Source of the DNA: a virus
IMG/VR virus record: IMGVR_UViG_3300031951_000113
Location: 1-64,000 of that record
Length of the DNA stretch: 64,000 nucleotides
Reading direction: 5' to 3' (one strand)
In this document: in pieces, positions 19,193 through 26,716 of the stretch
How the letters are laid out: each line of letters starts with the position of its first letter
Position numbering within the stretch: position 1 is the first letter of the stretch
Translations under genes and position numbers: made by a program
Notes under the pieces: generated by a model
The model's database searches: none
What the model was told of the DNA's origin: nothing
Seen by the model: only the letters and a program-made list of their open reading frames with translations

Positions 19193-19781
19193 AAGAATGT
19201 ATTTTGTTAATAAATCGTTGGTCCCGTCTGGTGGGTTTAGATACACCGAACCTGCCAGCGGGGTACAGTTTCGGTCTCTTTCGTGGAACGATCTGGCGTC
19301 TTCCGTAAGAAAACACCGTATCGCAAATGGTTACCCTCTGCCTCCTGGTTGGGAGAAGGAGTTGGAAGCAGAGGTTTGCAAACAGTATGAACCTGGCACT
19401 TGTATGTATGTTGATGAGACACCGAATGCCGAGGTTCGTTCAATTACAGTATCAGATGTAAAAAACTTTTTGTTAGTAGCATCTACTTGGATGGCTAAGG
19501 GGGGTAAGTTTGTGGAGCAGTCGGAAGCTGAGCGCCGAGCAAACATATGCGTAAGTTGCTCTAAAAACCAAGAAATTGTGGGATGCTCTGGGTGCAATAA
19601 CTTAGTGTCAACTATTTCAGGGGTGGTGGGCGGCAGGGGCACAGGGCAAGACCCGTTTCTTAAAGGATGCGCTGTTTGTAGTTGCAGTAACAAAGCGCAA
19701 GTGCATCTTCCTTTAGAAATCCTACACAAGGGAGTTACGGATAACATGGAGTTTCCGGAACATTGTTGGAAAAAATTATGA
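19182..19781 (+). CDS. Phage zinc-binding protein
   Basis: A 199-residue protein with Cys pairs CVSC, CSGC, GCAVCSC and a final EHCW, consistent with two or three Zn sites in the C-terminal half. The Cys layout is comparable to that of the 3454-4005 protein. The ATG follows the A/T motif AATAATATACG, which recurs before other plus-strand starts. The gene ends in an ATGA overlap with the HNH gene, suggesting coupled translation. Function unknown. Confidence 0.75.
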   Translation: MNSIRMYFVNKSLVPSGGFRYTEPASGVQFRSLSWNDLASSVRKHRIANGYPLPPGWEKELEAEVCKQYEPGTCMYVDETPNAEVRSITVSDVKNFLLVASTWMAKGGKFVEQSEAERRANICVSCSKNQEIVGCSGCNNLVSTISGVVGGRGTGQDPFLKGCAVCSCSNKAQVHLPLEILHKGVTDNMEFPEHCWKKL

Positions 19782-19996
19782 GAGACTACAAAGAAGAATA
19801 TAAAAACTACCAAGGAACGCCTATGCAAAAAAAACGCAGGGCTAAAAGAAACGCCGCACGACGTCGCATGGTTCGCGAAGGGAGAGCACGAAAAGGAGAT
19901 GGAAAAGACGTTGACCATAAAGACTCTAACCCGATGAACAACTCACCATCAAACCTGCACATGATGTCGGCTAGCGCTAACCGAGCTAAGAAATAA
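19778..19996 (+). CDS. HNH-endonuclease-like small protein
   Basis: 72 residues from the ATG that overlaps the previous stop (ATGA). It has a strongly basic N-terminus (KKRRAKRNAARRR), then DVDHKDSNPMNNSPSNLHMM, which fits the HNH core (DHxD then NxxNL). Stand-alone HNH proteins in phages often assist terminase or act as nicking homing nucleases. It is short but appears complete. A late packaging role is plausible; TerL itself is nearly 29 kb away in these coordinates. Confidence 0.75.
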   Translation: MRDYKEEYKNYQGTPMQKKRRAKRNAARRRMVREGRARKGDGKDVDHKDSNPMNNSPSNLHMMSASANRAKK

Positions 19997-20043
19997 TATG
20001 GCTACTGGGCTTGTACTGATCTTTGGTAAAGGGGTGCAGGGAC

Positions 20044-20062
20044 GGGAGCGCGCTTCCCTTTT
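20044..20062 (+). terminator. Possible Rho-independent terminator ending the late operon
   Basis: A short GC-rich inverted repeat, GGGAGCGCGCTTCCC, is followed by TTTT. It lies between the convergent HNH gene and the minus-strand WcbI-like gene, where a terminator is expected. The stem is only 4-5 bp. The rest of 20000-20195 is GC-richer than its surroundings and contains more small inverted repeats (GGCC-GATAA-GGCC near 20088). Confidence 0.4.
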
Positions 20063-20195
20063 CAGATGTGGGCGTTCGGGAGTCAAGGGCCGATAAGGCC
20101 GCCCAGTCCCACCGAGTAGAACGCTTCTTTGAGAGGCTCTCGGTCGTGTCATCCATCTGCCTGCTGTAATTATCGTAATTGCTAAGCCATGCGTG

Positions 20196-21032
20196 TCAAT
20201 TTTCTAGAGACGACTCAGGCACTATGTCTATAGTGGGGTCTCGAATTAAATCAATGTCACTGGGCAGAGTTATATTAGGGAGCATATCGTTTACAAAACT
20301 AAACTTTTTAATGTTTAAGACTTTGCTTTGAGAAGGGTATCGCAAATATTCTCTATAGGATTCGTCTACAGTCTCTCCGATAGCCGAAAAGAAATTTGCT
20401 ACAAACTTAGCCCAGTAAACCCCAATAGGATGATGGTGGCACCCAAATAATAGATCGCTTTTCCAATTGCTTTCGATAAAAGAGGTCATGTCAATTTTGA
20501 TTGAACTTGAGTGCGCTTTTTCTTGAAGCCTTTTTTTGTTGTCTTCTATGCTAACAGAAGCTTTATCTAAAAGTATTTCACTGAATTTAGGGTCTTTTTC
20601 ATTTACCAAATACTCGAATATGTCTCGCCTATTTTTAGTCACTTCTTTGTATATGTACTTTAATACCGGAGCCAGGGATGCTTCGCATACAGGATAGCCA
20701 AAGAACCTATTGTTTGGGATGCATATTGAAGCCCCCGTAACTATATTTTCAATTAAGTAATTTGTATGCAATGCTTCACACGCAGCTTGCTCTATAGGCT
20801 GATAGATGAAGTAATCTGCTTTTTTAACGCACTCATGCACTTTATCAGCGTAGCTTGTTTGCCTATAAACGCTGTCCACCCATACGGCGAAATTTTTATA
20901 GGTTCCGTGAAAATCTAAAAGCCCCGAACTTTCTGAGTCAATAACTTCATATTTGTCAGAGTAATACGTGTTTACCCACGTGGCTATTGTGGACGCATGG
21001 CAATTCCCATAAAATAGTAGTTTCTTTTTCAT
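20196..21032 (-). CDS. WcbI-like polysaccharide biosynthesis putative acyltransferase
   Basis: 278 residues. The N-terminal LLFYGNCHAS (residues 5-14) is the hallmark of the WcbI family of capsule-biosynthesis putative acetyltransferases, and HHHP near residue 200 may be the distal catalytic His region. It overlaps the start of the upstream GT2-methyltransferase gene (21029-22285) by 4 nt, so the three last genes of this minus-strand unit probably act on one surface glycan. It is the most downstream gene before the convergent late operon. Substrate unknown. Confidence 0.65.
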   Translation of the reverse strand: MKKKLLFYGNCHASTIATWVNTYYSDKYEVIDSESSGLLDFHGTYKNFAVWVDSVYRQTSYADKVHECVKKADYFIYQPIEQAACEALHTNYLIENIVTGASICIPNNRFFGYPVCEASLAPVLKYIYKEVTKNRRDIFEYLVNEKDPKFSEILLDKASVSIEDNKKRLQEKAHSSSIKIDMTSFIESNWKSDLLFGCHHHPIGVYWAKFVANFFSAIGETVDESYREYLRYPSQSKVLNIKKFSFVNDMLPNITLPSDIDLIRDPTIDIVPESSLEN

Positions 21033-22285
21033 ATATCAGTAAGCCCTGGTCTTTTATTGTCTGATTTAATGGCGCACAGCCAACAATGGGTAACCGCAAC
21101 TTGGTTATCCCACCATACCGTTTCGTTTCTAAAAATCTGAAACTTAACTGTAGTGTTTCTTATGTACTTCGCTTTTGACGATTGTGTGTAATACCAAAAG
21201 CTGTTTTCATTCCAAAAGCTTACATGAGTTGGGTCTTGCCAAGCTCCTCTCCCATCTGTGGACGGAACTTCAATCATAGCCCACCCCCCGTCGGCCAAGA
21301 CCCGATGTATCTCGGACATAGTTTTAATAGGATCTCTCAAATGTTCTATGATGTGGCTAGCATTTAACACCCCAACAGAGTTGTCTTTTAGAGGTATCCC
21401 TTCGTTCAAATCGCAAATAATATGAGCGTCTTTTTGGTCTATAGATATGTACCCTGGTTTTGGGTCAATCCCACCTCCTAGATCTACTTTAAGTAAGTTT
21501 TTCAACTCACAATCTCTTTCAGCTAGCCTAAACGCGTATTCTTTAAATATTCTAACCGTCTCTGTCTGAATCTTAGAATTTTTCTCCAACCAAGTGTTGT
21601 CTCCGGTGATACGATAAACATAAAGTGGCTTAGGTATATGAGCCATTTTTGTTTTAAGGTATGTCCTAATCATCAGTTCTTGGTCGTCACAAATTTCGAG
21701 ATTTGGGTTATGCCCCCCAACCTCATTGTAAACAGTTTTTCTCCAAGCACGAACGTGATCAGGAGCGTACCAAATAAATGCTACTGATCGACTGGACGGT
21801 TCGAAACTGTGCATTCTAAAAAGTTCTTTTTCTCGCCATTTAACTTTGTCGTACGTCCACCCATGCTTGGGGTTAAACGGGTAGAACTTATCCTGCATAT
21901 GAAGTTTTAAGTCGTCAGAGTACACAAACCCGACCTCTTCATCTGCAAACGCTTTATTAAGCTCCTCCAAGCAGTTCTCAATAAGAATGTCATCATGGTC
22001 CATTTCTACTAAGACATCTCCCGACCCTCTAGAAAAAGCTTCAAACTTGTGGAAACCAACAAAGTTTGGGCCTTGTGGGGCTTCATAAATCTTTATTTTA
22101 TCTTCGTTTTTTTCGGCAAAACTTAAAATACTATCTGGCAGCCCTGACTTAGTCACAGATCCATTTAACCATAAAACCCACTCCCAGTTCGAATGGGTCT
22201 GGGCAACTATGCTATCAAATAGTTCAAGCAAATATGGGTTTTCTTTATGAGTAGGGGTGATTAAACTAAACTTAAGATTGTTCAT
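21029..22285 (-). CDS. Two-domain GT2 glycosyltransferase / SAM methyltransferase
   Basis: 418 residues. Residues 1-250 are a family 2 glycosyltransferase: KFSLITPTHKENPYLLELFD start, then VEMDHDD (about 95) as the DxD metal/nucleotide site and a QELMIRTYL segment. Residues 270-400 are a class I methyltransferase: VDLGGGIDPKPGYISID (motif I, with GGG), then HIIEHLRDP and VLADGGWAMIEVPS. It should add a sugar and methylate it or a neighbouring residue. It lies between the WcbI-like gene (4-nt overlap) and the 2OG oxygenase-like gene. Such fusions occur in O-antigen and virion glycan pathways. Confidence 0.85.
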   Translation of the reverse strand: MNNLKFSLITPTHKENPYLLELFDSIVAQTHSNWEWVLWLNGSVTKSGLPDSILSFAEKNEDKIKIYEAPQGPNFVGFHKFEAFSRGSGDVLVEMDHDDILIENCLEELNKAFADEEVGFVYSDDLKLHMQDKFYPFNPKHGWTYDKVKWREKELFRMHSFEPSSRSVAFIWYAPDHVRAWRKTVYNEVGGHNPNLEICDDQELMIRTYLKTKMAHIPKPLYVYRITGDNTWLEKNSKIQTETVRIFKEYAFRLAERDCELKNLLKVDLGGGIDPKPGYISIDQKDAHIICDLNEGIPLKDNSVGVLNASHIIEHLRDPIKTMSEIHRVLADGGWAMIEVPSTDGRGAWQDPTHVSFWNENSFWYYTQSSKAKYIRNTTVKFQIFRNETVWWDNQVAVTHCWLCAIKSDNKRPGLTDI

Positions 22286-22291
22286 TTTATG

Positions 22292-22930
22292 TCACTTAAT
22301 ATTAAAAAAGAACAGTTGCACTAAACGCTCCGTCTCTTCTGAGTATTCGCTTGCAGAATGGATTAGTTTTGCGTCCCAAAGAACTAACCTATTGTACACC
22401 GATCCTACCTTGTCTACTAACTCCCAATAAGAGGGATCCAACAAAGAGTCTTTCGTGAACACTACTTCGTTAGAGCTTCGTTGCTCGGAATTCTGGACTT
22501 CCAGGGGGTGCTCAGGAGGTCGCCTACACCCTGTTTTTTTGTGCTTCCACATAGACGTTCCCATAGAAGGGGGCAGGTTTGGGGTTAAGTAGACTGCTCC
22601 AGCGTAGTCTTGGCTATCGGCGTGGAACACCAAAGGGTCTTTCTTAAGGGTCTTCTGAAAAATACCGTTTGCACTTTGGCCCAGCCAATCAGAAATCTCT
22701 ACCCCAAGTAACCTTTCAAACTCTTCTTTTACATAAGGCAAAAGAAGTGTGTCCTGGGACCTTAGCCCTTTGTAAAACTGCAAGTTTTCTCGGAAAGGTT
22801 GTTTTAAAGCGTGCTCTCTAATTTTATCTGGGTTGTCATAAAAGTTATCTACAATTAGAATGCTGGGTTTATTTTTATTAAACACCGTGCGGAAGTTGCT
22901 GTTAATGGACGGTAGCTCGTATTGTATCAT
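22292..22930 (-). CDS. 2-oxoglutarate/Fe(II) oxygenase-like protein
   Basis: 212 residues. It has the double-stranded β-helix iron ligands HxD in VFHADSQDYAG (about residue 102) and a distal His in KLIHSASEYS (about 190), followed by ERLVQLFFF, where the Arg would bind 2-oxoglutarate. The region AVYLTPNLPPSMGTSMW is typical of the DUF6445/prolyl-hydroxylase-like phage oxygenases. It may hydroxylate a glycan, protein or nucleotide. It lies immediately upstream of the GT2-methyltransferase gene in the same transcript. Confidence 0.7.
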   Translation of the reverse strand: MIQYELPSINSNFRTVFNKNKPSILIVDNFYDNPDKIREHALKQPFRENLQFYKGLRSQDTLLLPYVKEEFERLLGVEISDWLGQSANGIFQKTLKKDPLVFHADSQDYAGAVYLTPNLPPSMGTSMWKHKKTGCRRPPEHPLEVQNSEQRSSNEVVFTKDSLLDPSYWELVDKVGSVYNRLVLWDAKLIHSASEYSEETERLVQLFFFNIK

Positions 22931-22931
22931 A

Positions 22932-23126
22932 TTATTTTATAGTTATTTTTTGTTTTGTTTTCTTTTCAAACCACTTGTTAAAATGCCCAAAGTCCCGTGG
23001 TTCTGTGACTTCGGCATTGGTTTCGCAAACGTCGCATTTGCCGTAGTGCCAGCACGAGACGGCCCGCTGCTGGGTGCCGTTTTCCTTGCCGCATGGTAGG
23101 CATGTCCATTTTGGGTAAGGCTTCAT
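22932..23126 (-). CDS. Small zinc-finger protein
   Basis: 64 residues with CLPC, a further Cys, then CDVC: MKPYPKWTCLPCGKENG, KCDVCETNAEV, EPRDFGHF. This is a common phage treble-clef-like zinc protein; the biochemical role is unknown. It ends 1 nt before the 2OG oxygenase-like gene. Confidence 0.75.
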   Translation of the reverse strand: MKPYPKWTCLPCGKENGTQQRAVSCWHYGKCDVCETNAEVTEPRDFGHFNKWFEKKTKQKITIK

Positions 23127-23138
23127 ATTGTGCGACGG

Positions 23139-23387
23139 TCACTTTTTAGACTTTTTAAGTGACAAACAGACTTTATGGAGCACTTGAGCAACCTCATCAG
23201 TAATTGAGGACGGGTTTATCTCTTTTCTACTGTTGCTAATCACATCTCTTACAAGAGGCTCTCCGAAAAAACCTAATAAACGCCGGAACTCCAAGTTCGG
23301 GGCGTACCATTTTCCTTCGTATTTAAATAGCGCTCCACATTCGGAAGCGTCTCCTTCGTATTCTGATGCTGGGTATTGTTGTGTCAT
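23139..23387 (-). CDS. Small hypothetical protein
   Basis: 82 residues from the ATG at 23387 (MTQQYPASEYEG), which sits in an ATGA overlap with the upstream zinc-ribbon gene. A Trp/Tyr-containing N-terminal part and a basic Lys/Ser C-terminus are visible; no family recognised. A longer frame to 23426 exists but the overlap favours 23387. Confidence 0.6.
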   Translation of the reverse strand: MTQQYPASEYEGDASECGALFKYEGKWYAPNLEFRRLLGFFGEPLVRDVISNSRKEINPSSITDEVAQVLHKVCLSLKKSKK

Positions 23388-23542
23388 AAATCGCAATTTT
23401 CGCAGTAGGGGCGCCCGAACCGACACGCCCTAAGCGCGCCTCCGCAATCGGGGCATAGGCCCAATGCAACAACAAACTTTTTCCAATGGAACTGGAGTAG
23501 TTTTTTGATGATAGTGATTTGCGGAGGCGGCTGTTTACTCAT
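23384..23542 (-). CDS. Short zinc-ribbon protein (52 aa)
   Basis: A 52-residue frame, MSKQPPPQITIIKKL..., with CPDCGG and CENCD separated by 14 residues, a minimal zinc ribbon. Both ends sit in ATGA overlaps (start with the gene ending at 23539, stop with the gene starting at 23387), strong evidence that it is a real translated gene in the cascade. It may bind DNA or RNA. Confidence 0.7.
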   Translation of the reverse strand: MSKQPPPQITIIKKLLQFHWKKFVVALGLCPDCGGALRACRFGRPYCENCDL

Positions 23543-23940
23543 TCGATAGGGCGTAATGTAGTTCCGTCGAATCCGAAATGTCGGATTATTGTCTGAACTT
23601 GGGGGTCTTCTATTTCGTCTTCGTGTACTAGTAGAAGCCTTAAGTCCTTTGGACGAAACATAGAGACTACTGGAGGGCTATCTTCTTGATTGTAGACTCG
23701 TATGGAGGGGGTTTCGTCCAGCAAGGACGAAACGCTTAGCATAATGCTGTCTAAATCATCCGAGTCACCAGGGTCTCCGGTTATAGTTTTCTCGATGAGT
23801 GAACAGATATGTTTAGCGGAGTTTCTCTCCCGCATCTTTGGGCTAAGCCCAATCACATAGTCTGTATCTGGGTCAATGTCGTCGTCTGGGTTTGTATTCA
23901 TTGGAGTTTTCTGTTGGTGTGATTGTTTAAAATGTCGCAC
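23539..23940 (-). CDS. Acidic hypothetical protein
   Basis: 133 residues from the first ATG (MRHFKQSHQQ) or 120 from the ATG at 23901 (MNTNPDDDIDPD). The first start overlaps the upstream gene by 14 nt. The N-terminus is very Asp-rich, and the C-terminus ends FGFDGTTLRPIE. No domain recognised. An acidic DNA-mimic character is possible but not demonstrated. Confidence 0.6.
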   Translation of the reverse strand: MRHFKQSHQQKTPMNTNPDDDIDPDTDYVIGLSPKMRERNSAKHICSLIEKTITGDPGDSDDLDSIMLSVSSLLDETPSIRVYNQEDSPPVVSMFRPKDLRLLLVHEDEIEDPQVQTIIRHFGFDGTTLRPIE

Positions 23941-24124
23941 GTTTTATGTGCGACAAAGATTTACCGTCTTCAACGATAGGCAGCACATAAGTCACAGGCG
24001 ATGTAACACCTGAGTCTAAGTAACCTATAAGTCTGTTTAAAAGTAAAGCCGCTGCTGCGCATAGCAAGAGGGCTATAATCATAGCGGTAGCTTTTACAGC
24101 GAGGGACTTTAAGTGATATGTCAT
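23927..24124 (-). CDS. Small single-pass membrane protein
   Basis: 65 residues. It has one strong transmembrane segment, ATAMIIALLLCAAAALLL (about 12-29), preceded by a short N-terminus with Lys and His, and a C-terminal soluble tail. It begins in an ATGA overlap with the upstream 59-aa gene. Confidence 0.65.
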   Translation of the reverse strand: MTYHLKSLAVKATAMIIALLLCAAAALLLNRLIGYLDSGVTSPVTYVLPIVEDGKSLSHIKRATF

Positions 24125-24300
24125 TGTAATGTCTTTCCTTTCGATGGGTGGTTTTTGATTTCTTGAACTACAGCGTTCCTTACAGCTCCCTCAATCCTGG
24201 CAACAAACGATGTGCCAACTCGTTCGAAGGGGTGATGAGGACGTAGTTGTTTGACTTGAGCGAGGATATACTCGCGAACTGCTTTCTGGTTTATTAGCAT
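24121..24300 (-). CDS. Small hypothetical protein (59 aa)
   Basis: A 59-codon frame, MLINQKAVREYILAQ..., ending KGKTLQ. It is basic and helical. The ATG shares its A with the stop of the gene above (TAATG), and its TGA overlaps the next ATG (ATGA). These paired overlaps are the main support. It resembles small phage nucleic-acid-binding or histone-like proteins only in charge. Confidence 0.65.
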   Translation of the reverse strand: MLINQKAVREYILAQVKQLRPHHPFERVGTSFVARIEGAVRNAVVQEIKNHPSKGKTLQ

Positions 24301-24491
24301 TATGGTAAAAGGTTTGCCAAAGTGTATAGCACCTTAGATAAAAGATTGCTGGGTCGCAGGGTTGAAGGCTCGGCCTTTCGGCGGTTCTCCAACCGGATCA
24401 TAAGTTCCGCCATGATTAGCGGATGAATGCAGGGATTGCTCCCGTAATAGTGTTTGCCCATCAATTCGGATCTGTGTCTCAGATGTTCCAT
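24300..24491 (-). CDS. Small hypothetical protein with leaderless start
   Basis: 63 residues, MEHLRHRSELMGKHYYG..., His/Arg-rich. The ATG lies only a few bases after a perfect TATAAT, so the transcript should have no leader. It opens the minus-strand unit that runs down to the glycan enzymes. No family recognised. Confidence 0.6.
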   Translation of the reverse strand: MEHLRHRSELMGKHYYGSNPCIHPLIMAELMIRLENRRKAEPSTLRPSNLLSKVLYTLANLLP

Positions 24492-24492
24492 A

Positions 24493-24503
24493 GATATTAT
24501 ACC
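24493..24503 (-). promoter_or_regulatory. Promoter core GGTATAATATC, leaderless
   Basis: In the minus-strand sense it reads GGTATAATATCTATG. The -10 TATAAT occupies 24501-24496 and the ATG A is at 24491, four bases after the hexamer, so transcription should begin at or inside the start codon. The same 11-bp core occurs upstream of four other minus-strand units. Confidence 0.7.
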
Positions 24504-24512
24504 TTGTCAAAT

Positions 24513-24767
24513 TTAATTGTTTTCGGATAGCTGCTCGAACTGTTTTCGAACGAACGGCTCTGTTGTCTCGTCGTCGTGCTCTACTAATGCGTCGAGTGTT
24601 GTAGTTAGCATACAGGCTAACGGAGCTGCTTTGTCTGCCAGCTTAGCCATCCTACGGATGTCAAGCATAGCAGCTTGGGCGGCTTCGTCGTTGTCTCCAT
24701 GAATTAACTCAAGGAGTGTTGGTGTTATTTCTTCCCATGATGGGGTTTCGTTTGTTGTGTTTTCCAT
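24513..24767 (-). CDS. Small acidic hypothetical protein
   Basis: 84 residues from the ATG at 24767 (MENTTNETPSWEE), chosen over the upstream in-frame start because the extension is basic and overlaps the upstream gene. It is helical and Glu/Asp-rich. The stop is about 10 nt upstream of the next promoter. Confidence 0.6.
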   Translation of the reverse strand: MENTTNETPSWEEITPTLLELIHGDNDEAAQAAMLDIRRMAKLADKAAPLACMLTTTLDALVEHDDETTEPFVRKQFEQLSENN

Positions 24768-24775
24768 AATTTTTT

Positions 24776-24961
24776 TTATTGTTGGTAGGGCCGTAGGGCG
24801 TCTTTTAATTCTTCCATAACTTCGTCTATTGTTTTGTCGCACTCCCAGAAACGTGAGTAGGTGACGTGGGAGTGGCCGATGTTCTCGATTTCTAGTTCGT
24901 GCAGTGCACGTTTACTTGCTTCTAGTAATGTCTCTAGGTCTTCTTCAGTTGGTTTTCTCAT
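24776..24961 (-). CDS. Small hypothetical protein
   Basis: 61 residues, MRKPTEEDLETLLEA..., two predicted helices with a Lys/Glu pattern. It starts in an ATGA overlap with the upstream gene. Confidence 0.6.
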   Translation of the reverse strand: MRKPTEEDLETLLEASKRALHELEIENIGHSHVTYSRFWECDKTIDEVMEELKDALRPYQQ

Positions 24962-25590
24962 ATTAAATCTCCGTGTTCGTCGTAGCGCCAGCCGTTAGCA
25001 TGGCTCAATTCGGCTACGTTTTCTTCGCTTGTTTGGTAGTCATACTCTGCGTTTAAAGCAGAGTATAGGTCTTGAGCTAAATCTTTAGCTTTATGCAGCA
25101 CGGCGTCTAGCAGGCTGTGAGACATCGAGTCTACGAACTCAACTATTGGATCGTGAGATCCTTCTGATACAGGATATACATCTCCGCTAACCCCCATTGT
25201 ATTCTCGTGGCTGTAATGACCGCTCTGCGTTATTTTGCCAATGATCTCCAACTCTGGGTTGGCGTCCTCATCGTCCATCTTTAAGATAACTTTAAGGGCT
25301 ATAAACTTAGCAACGTCTTCTGGCTGCAGCCATTTCAAAGCTGCATCCCCAACGTAATTAAAGTCCGCTGTAAATGAAGCTCCGTCGCCCTGACTGTGGA
25401 ATCCGGAGAAGTTTATGACGGCGTCTGTGAACCCGTGTTCTTTGAGCTTGTCTTCCCACTCTTCTATAATGTGAGAATGCCAATCGCCCCAGACAGACTC
25501 GAAACATCTATCGACTGCGCGGGCTTTGGAAGCATCGCTTAGCTCGTGGAATTCGAATTCTGTTTTAACATCATCTTGTTCAGCAATCAT
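24958..25590 (-). CDS. Conserved phage protein, FSGFxSQGDGASF type
   Basis: 210 residues. The central INFSGFHSQGDGASFTADF is the signature of a phage family often labelled 'antitoxin of toxin-antitoxin stability system', with no proven function. The N-terminus has FEFHELSDASKARA, also typical. It precedes two small genes with an ATGA junction. I keep it as conserved hypothetical. Confidence 0.7.
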   Translation of the reverse strand: MIAEQDDVKTEFEFHELSDASKARAVDRCFESVWGDWHSHIIEEWEDKLKEHGFTDAVINFSGFHSQGDGASFTADFNYVGDAALKWLQPEDVAKFIALKVILKMDDEDANPELEIIGKITQSGHYSHENTMGVSGDVYPVSEGSHDPIVEFVDSMSHSLLDAVLHKAKDLAQDLYSALNAEYDYQTSEENVAELSHANGWRYDEHGDLI

Positions 25591-25593
25591 AAT

Positions 25594-25881
25594 TTATTTG
25601 ATAACTGCGTGTGGCACCCCAGCCACATCGAGGATTTCAATTGTTGTTGCTTTGCCGCTCATCACGCATCGGGGTTGTGACTTGCGATTTCGAGTGGCAA
25701 TCGGAACTTTGCAGCTTAAGCCTTCTACAAAGTGGCACGCGTCTTTGAAGTGGATCGACAGGACATTCCTGCCTTTCTGCATAGAGAGCGGTTTATTGTA
25801 GTGGAAAAAGAAGTTGAACAACTTCCCTGGGACTTTAGCTGTGAAGGAATATGGTCGTTTGAGTGGGCGGGTTACTTTCAT
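25594..25881 (-). CDS. Conserved hypothetical protein linked to the MoxR-VWA module
   Basis: 95 residues. The C-terminal half, SIHFKDACHFVEGLSC followed by NRKSQPRCVMSGK, resembles short proteins I associate with MoxR/VWA islands in phages and plasmids (from memory). It starts in an ATGA overlap with the DUF6915-like gene. Confidence 0.6.
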   Translation of the reverse strand: MKVTRPLKRPYSFTAKVPGKLFNFFFHYNKPLSMQKGRNVLSIHFKDACHFVEGLSCKVPIATRNRKSQPRCVMSGKATTIEILDVAGVPHAVIK

Positions 25882-26282
25882 ATAAGTTTCTTTTTAAGTT
25901 CAATACGTCTTTTAGGTATCACCCCCACTAAAGCCTGCGCCTTGGTCTCGGCGTCGGTATGTTGGGGTGTGCGGTGCATCCATTCTTGGGGTTGGATGCT
26001 AGAGCACCAGTCCTGCAATGAAGGGATGAAGCCCATGTCCTCGCGGACATGTTGCTCACCGATATAGCGAGTAGGCAACGTAGTGCCGTCGCTGTTTGTG
26101 ATTGTTACTCCGAACTTCTCTTCGCAAGCATAGATGCCTTCCGAGTGATGCCGAAGCACACGATGCCGGAAGTCGGCGTAGTGTCGCTTGCTCTCGTCAA
26201 ACCAGTGATGGATAGCGAGGTAGTCTTCAGGCTTGCCGCCGAACTTCTTGGCGGACGATAACGAATGATGATACGGGTGCAT
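25878..26282 (-). CDS. DUF6915-like protein
   Basis: 134 residues. MHPYHHSLSSAKKFGGK, then HHWFDESKRHYADFRHRV, then HHSEGIYACEE and IGEQHVREDMGFIPS give the His-rich pattern of a family I recall as DUF6915. Conserved His/Asp/Glu residues suggest a metal site, but no activity is established. It is coupled by ATGA to the next gene and follows the DUF6878-like gene by 1 nt. Confidence 0.65.
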   Translation of the reverse strand: MHPYHHSLSSAKKFGGKPEDYLAIHHWFDESKRHYADFRHRVLRHHSEGIYACEEKFGVTITNSDGTTLPTRYIGEQHVREDMGFIPSLQDWCSSIQPQEWMHRTPQHTDAETKAQALVGVIPKRRIELKKKLI

Positions 26283-26283
26283 G

Positions 26284-26685
26284 TTATTGGAGCGAGATGG
26301 TTTTGTCGTCGCAATCGTTTTGTACTTGCTCGTAGTAGTAGGAGGTCAGGTGCATTTCCCCTTCCGCAAGGTCTACCGTAAGCGTCCCACCGCCACCGTC
26401 GTTGTTAACCCAGTCGCAGGATGCTTCGTCGTATACTATTTTGTATACAGGGTCGGTGTTGAAATGAGGTTTCATCTCTGGGTTGGGAAGGCCCGGAAGA
26501 TATTCGATATGGTCGATGTCTCCGCTGTCCCCTCCTCCGCTGAATTGAAACTCAATCTTTTCTACGCTTGGGAACTCTTTGACCAACTTGATTAGTTGGT
26601 CTACAAATTCGGGGTATTTTCCCGACATCTTTGATGCTACTAAAGTAGCGATAGTATCTTTGGCTGGCGATTTTTTCTTAGGCAT
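26284..26685 (-). CDS. DUF6878-like protein
   Basis: 133 residues from MPKKKSPAK at 26685; longer in-frame extension upstream overlaps the DUF3150-like gene and is unlikely. FQFSGGGDSGDIDHIEY and DWVNNDGGGGTLTVDL recall a family listed as DUF6878, often near CobS/CobT-like ATPase genes. Function unknown; retained with the MoxR-VWA cluster here. Confidence 0.65.
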   Translation of the reverse strand: MPKKKSPAKDTIATLVASKMSGKYPEFVDQLIKLVKEFPSVEKIEFQFSGGGDSGDIDHIEYLPGLPNPEMKPHFNTDPVYKIVYDEASCDWVNNDGGGGTLTVDLAEGEMHLTSYYYEQVQNDCDDKTISLQ

Positions 26686-26716
26686 AATACTGTAATTTAA
26701 GATAATAAGTTTTAGG

